A DNA stretch of 64,000 nucleotides, taken from Cornus controversa. Taxonomy: Eukaryota; Streptophyta; Magnoliopsida; Cornales; Cornaceae. Shown here piece by piece: positions 59,405-64,000 of this stretch (its first letter is position 1; the number at the start of each line of letters is the position of its first letter). The translations under genes were made by a program, and so were the position numbers. Where the stretch lies: contig CM048848.1 of assembly GCA_026545225.1 (NCBI GenBank), positions 46,130,806 through 46,194,805 of the forward strand, given 5' to 3'. The notes under the pieces are model-generated. The model was not told the origin of the DNA and did no database searches. It was given only the letters and a program-made list of their open reading frames with translations.

Positions 59405-62001
59405 TGCCACACCCCCATTTTCAACATCAGATTAAAAACGAGGGAAATGAGGTTGGTGATTATCATAAGTTAACCGTCATCCAAATCCGTAATTAAATTC
59501 AAAAACTCATAACCACGGAAGAATAGTCATAACCATACGTACAATGTGTATACATATACGTATATAAGTCAACTCCTGCAAGTGGGTCCCTCATTAGGGC
59601 ATATGTGTACTTAAGCTTCAACATCAATTCATATTGGTTACATAGTGCAATTAATCGAACAGTGCCCTTTGATTAGTCGTAATTGAGGTTACGATCAATT
59701 GAAGCTGCTATCAATCGTCAACGTATCGTTAGGATCCATCGAAACACACTACAATCTAACCTCCATTTTCTGCCTTATATTTTTGATCAATAGTAAAGCT
59801 ATCTTCGATTAATCGAAGATCTGTGATTAATCAAAGCATGGCTTTCGATCAGTCATAGGTCCTTAACAGAAATCCCGTGGGATTCTACAAACGTTCGATT
59901 TCATGGTTTAACCCTCATCTTTAACATTCAACATTCCAAATGACATTGCATATATCCAATTTAAGCCAGAGCATGCATAGACGACAATGAAATCATAATT
60001 ATGCCATATGAAGGAAATTATCCAAACTAATACATAAATCCCAAATCTCGTCCTCAATAGTTTCAAGTGTCAAACATAGCTCATACACATACTATCCAAT
60101 GCTCATGTCCAAATTACAAAGTTTCGATAAATGCCTAAACATGGCATAAATAAAATTAACATAGATAATTGCAACAAAAGGACAAGTCCTTTGATCCTAG
60201 CATATCAAGCTCTATCGACCACCGGTGCCTTATCTATAAAAATGTTTAGGGGAAGGGGTGACCGCCAACATGGCCAGTAGAGATACTCAAACAACTTATG
60301 CATTAACTCGACGCGACCTACATGAAATGAAATCATGGCATTCTTATGTGCTACATGGCATATTCTCAATGCTCGTGAAATGTTATTATAAAATTCTTAT
60401 ATACTACGTGGCATGATTCAATGCTCATGTTCAAAGGACCTTAACATAATACATAGATAAATTATATATTCAACAATGCTTAATTAATAAAAAATCACAC
60501 AAGCATTAACATGAATTTCACAAATTCAATAACAAAACTTAAACACCAAGTCACATAAATTTCGAAATCAAATAAAGTGAAAGTATTCGTAGAACCACCG
60601 GATAACCATTAATTGAGCCAATTATCCAAGATATCCAACTTTACAAGCTACTAACCTGAGGGTCTAAACTAAACCACCTTGGCCAAGTTCCGAGCTTTGC
60701 ACCCTGGGACTTCGGGCCCTTCTTGCTTTTCCAACTTCTTCCCAAAATTAACAACCAATCACATAAGATTCAAGTATGACAACACATGCAATTTCAAACG
60801 TATCATACATTTCCAAGCGCATCATAAGCCACTTGATTTTCTTGCTAAAACATGTCCTTTCCATCCATATAACAATACAATAATTCCACATTTCCAAGCA
60901 CATCTTAAGTCACTTGATTTCCATGTTAACACATGTCATTTTTATAGAAAATAACATCCATGCATTTTATCAAACATGTGGCATGCAACATGTATAACAT
61001 AGTCTCTACAATTATAATTCATTCTAATAGACAACATGTATACTCAATTGCTAACATATAAGGAATAAATACACAATTCACATTCATAGTTCACCTTGAT
61101 ACATGTTCTAACATACTTTAAATCAACAATTTCATCAAGACGCATATATATGATGTCAATGCACATTATCATGCTTATCATGTGGGAACTCAATTATTAA
61201 GTATAAGTATAAGAAAATATGCAAGACTCACAATTACCACTTCCTAGCACTTTTAGACATGCTAAATAATTTGAAATCAACATCAATTCCTAAAAAATCG
61301 ATGATAAGGTGGAGAGAACACTCCTACCTTAATTCCAAGCTTAAATTTTAGAAAGCCCCAAATCACCAAATCTTTAATTTCTTCCAAATTTGATTCTTGA
61401 ATCATAGATGCGTAGATCGTAGCAAGGAGAACAATTTTCTTCTTGGTCTATTCCCAATTCCAAACCTTAGTTTTTGCCCATTTATTAAAACTTCACCAAA
61501 TTGGACTTTAAACGGATTAAATCGAAGAGAATGACGAGGAGAACAATCTTTCCTCTTGGAATAATCTTCAAATCTCACTCTAAGCCATCTAGATTCTAGA
61601 AAGAAGTTGGGATGAAGTTGTAGTGAGAGAGAGATAAGAAAAAATCTGATTTTTGTGGTGAAATAAAATAAGTCTATTTATATTTAACATCTTTGCAAAT
61701 AAATCCCTCTCTTTCTTTTAATTTTCTATTTATTACTACTAACTCTCTACTAATCACATACTAACATATTCTTCTCCCAAATTATCTTTTAAACCCCTCA
61801 GTTATTCATCTATGCCCTTATATAAATTCCCAAGACTCGTGGGTGATCCAACTACTCCCGGGTTCCACACCTGAACCCAAAAATTTTCAAAAAAGTCCAA
61901 TCGTGCACAAAACACATATTTAAACCAATTTCTCATATTTTTTCACAATTAAAATATAATTAATTGTTATTAAAAATTAAAAGAAATTCCAAGGCTTTAC
62001 A
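59405..62001 (-). mobile_element. Solo LTR of the chromovirus-like Ty3/gypsy family (copy e)
   Basis: 2597 bp on the minus strand, from TGTAAAGCCTTGG to GGGGGTGTGGCA, flanked by the perfect duplication TGATT (59400-59404 and 62002-62006). It is similar to copy d in the opposite orientation. Palindromic TTCGATTAATCGAA words lie at about 59640-59870. No internal domain is present. Confidence 0.9.
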
Positions 62002-62006
62002 TGATT

Positions 62007-63287
62007 CTATAATCAAATAATAAAATTGACTTAAAACCACTTGTAATAATAAAGTTCTACCTTTGGGATGGATGTGGAGTCTTTGGAACTCCTTAATTGA
62101 AACTATTGATGGGGTTTATGAACCCCAAATGATGGAAAGTGGTCTAAATAGGGGATGGGGCAAAATGTGATGTCTACAACAAATACTCAAGGCAATTAAC
62201 CAAAATCACTCATTCCTACAATAGCTAAATCTAATTTGGTCACAACCATCCATTCCAAAACATAGTTCCATACTATGGTTCACCTCCCACACGAGCTTAT
62301 CTATGTTTAATAGGAGATCCATGTCATTTCTGCATTGCCCAAAGTCATACCATTTGTGTTCTGTTTGACTTGAATCACATGACCACGTATTCTTTCAATG
62401 TTCCTTCACCTTTCTCATTTGGACATTTTTACAAACACAATGTGCCTTCCTTATACGCCCATCCTTGTGGTTCGAATTACTTTCTTAAGCAAGCCAACAT
62501 TGGAAAGTTCAAGCATATAACTATAAACCTAGTGTTTATAAGCTTTCCCTTGCTACTGTTGTATACAATGTTTGGTGTGAAATGAATTGATGAATTTGCC
62601 AAGGAAAATCATTTCATTCTTCAGTAGTCTTTCAAATAATCATTTAATCTGTTTGATTAAAATTAATGACATGCCCTTTGATTGATTCATTAATTGTGAT
62701 ATGCATTGACAGTGAATATGAGTTGTCATCCAATATCCTCTTTTTGCCATCAAGGCCTCCTGACTAATTGGGGCACAAGGGTTCCTCCTGCAAGTTACTG
62801 AGTCACCGAAATTATCTGATGTAGACAACAGTCATGAATTTGAAATTGGCTCCTATTAGTACTTTCAACTAGGGCTGCGCCTAGGCTAAAGCCTATTCCT
62901 TTTGTTTTGCCCTTTGGGCCTCTGGACGCCTAGTGCATCAAACTGCCCTTTTGGGGGCTGTACAGTTTTTTTGTGTGTGTGTGTGTGTATATATATATAC
63001 ACACACACACACATATTTTGAATGATTATATTGGAATGATAGTATTTGGTTATATTTATATGTATGTCTATATGTGTATTATGAATGCCAGGGAAAAAAC
63101 AATCAAATAGCAAAGTCTTTCTCCCACAAAACACAAAATGTGTATTGTAGAAATCTGCATCGAATTAAATACGAAACGATGTCCTAATATCTTGAATCAT
63201 ATTCTTAATCTTGAACTTTCAAGTATTACATACATATGCATACATATTTCATGAACACTTGTCAGTATTCTTGATTAAATTAAGACA
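62007..63287. other. Intergenic DNA
   Basis: There are short open frames (such as a 62-codon one on the minus strand ending near 62640), but none shows a known domain or splice support. A perfect palindromic microsatellite lies at 62972-63013. Confidence 0.5.
62972..63013. repeat. Palindromic microsatellite (TG)8(TA)6(CA)7
   Basis: The three runs form an almost perfect 42-bp inverted repeat able to extrude as a cruciform. Confidence 0.95.
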
Positions 63288-63295
63288 TATATAAC

Positions 63296-63750
63296 TAGGG
63301 ATGTCAATTTAACCTACCCTACCGGGACCCCTATTGGGACGGGTTTGGGACCATCCTACCCAATAGGGTTAGGGGTGAATTTGGGAGGAGAGTTTAAAAC
63401 TTGCCAAGCCTCGAGCCCATCTCGATTACTAATAAATATATAAATAAATATTCTTTTACTAGCTATAATTTTTATTTTATTTTATTAATTTCTTATGATA
63501 ATTTGAAATTCTAACGACATTTTTGTTATTATGATTGTTAAATACTTTATTATACTAAAAAAGTTACAAATTTTATCTTACATTTTTAAAGTTTGAACTG
63601 TTTTTCTTTAAAAATATGTATATCGGGGCATCCAGAACTCGTCCCAACTCTGATGTGAAGTGGGGCGTGGCGATTTGAAAAAATATTTTATTCAGGGACA
63701 CATTTTGGAAAGAGGTGTCCGGTCCCGAACCTGCCCAGTTGACATCCCTA
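63296..63750. mobile_element. hAT-type MITE
   Basis: 455 bp with inverted ends TAGGGATGTCAA / TTGACATCCCTA, flanked by the 8-bp duplication TATATAAC (63288-63295) and TACATAAC (63751-63758), one base apart. Near the left end is a GGGACGGGTTTGGGACC-type stretch common in this MITE group. No coding capacity. Confidence 0.87.
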
Positions 63751-63758
63751 TACATAAC

Positions 63759-64000
63759 TCTCTCTCTCTCAAACAAATTCTTTTAGAAATCAATCTTCTA
63801 TTATTATTGGATAGTATAATTTCATAATTTCAAATGAACCCATTTCTATTCAATTGCAAAACTTGTTGTTAAGAGAATGGAGACAATTATTAAGAACCAG
63901 AATTAACCCGGATCTAATTTTCATGAATATACTACATTTTGTGAATTTGAAGCATGAGTGGCAAAAAAAAAAAAAAACAAGCCACAATGGCATTAAAAGA
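63759..64000. other. Unassigned right edge
   Basis: AT-rich sequence with no gene or repeat boundary visible. Confidence 0.4.

Noticed and set aside
62640-62828. 62-codon minus-strand frame with mixed composition
   Set aside because: No family recognised, no splice partner and no neighbouring coding sequence; left as unassigned.

Overview
The window looks like nuclear DNA of a flowering plant, probably a eudicot with a repeat-rich genome. It is AT-rich and dominated by nested Ty3/gypsy and Ty1/copia elements. Other mobile DNA includes a CACTA transposon, a LINE fragment, a tRNA-derived SINE and a hAT-type MITE. I can support only one host gene, a small bHLH transcription factor on the minus strand (40713-42460, three exons, 174 residues). 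No rRNA, tRNA, CRISPR or organelle-derived sequence was seen. The species cannot be named from this sequence.

Left part (1-19.7 kb): an old minus-strand Tat-lineage gypsy element (1-1244 and 15692 to about 19700) was split by a young, nearly whole Athila-lineage element (1245-15691, 5-bp duplication GCTTC). The 3' LTR of that Athila was in turn split by a chromovirus-like remnant (12004-15272, duplication AAGTC). This gives a clear three-step order of insertion.

Middle (19.7-35.8 kb): an inverted repeat with two head-to-head primer-binding sites (about 19709-20160); intergenic DNA; the start of a gypsy LTR (22459-23191); an older Athila-like element (23192 to about 30200) with a TRIM-like LTR inside its 5' LTR; a SINE with a 13-bp duplication (31883-32014); a second Tat fragment on the plus strand (33591-35335); and the tail of a copia LTR.

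Centre-right (35.9-50.7 kb): three copia-type LTRs (35951-39586, 47141-47996, 48284-50693), two of them split by gypsy solo LTRs with perfect 5-bp duplications (36552-38997 TGTGT; 48597-50443 CAACC). Between them lie the bHLH gene and a tandem array of a ~695-bp repeat hit by a LINE.

Right part (50.7-64 kb): a third Tat element on the minus strand (50694-57870) with 60-bp tandem repeats in its LTR and an antisense accessory ORF. It is split by a 3.8-kb non-autonomous CACTA element (53866-57653). Two more gypsy LTRs follow head to head (57880-59296 and 59405-62001, the latter with duplication TGATT), then a hAT-type MITE (63296-63750).

The most unusual signal is a set of clusters of short self-complementary 'words'. 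They lie at a similar place in at least five LTRs of one gypsy family, but their sequence differs from copy to copy (ACGATGCATCGT-like, TACGATCGATCGTA, TACGATTAATCGTA, TTCGATTAATCGAA, GGGACAC/GTGTCC). Comparable word clusters occur in the copia U3 regions (ACCGGT words) and in the 3' noncoding part of the older Athila-like element (GGGCGATCGATCGCCC). I know of no name for this.
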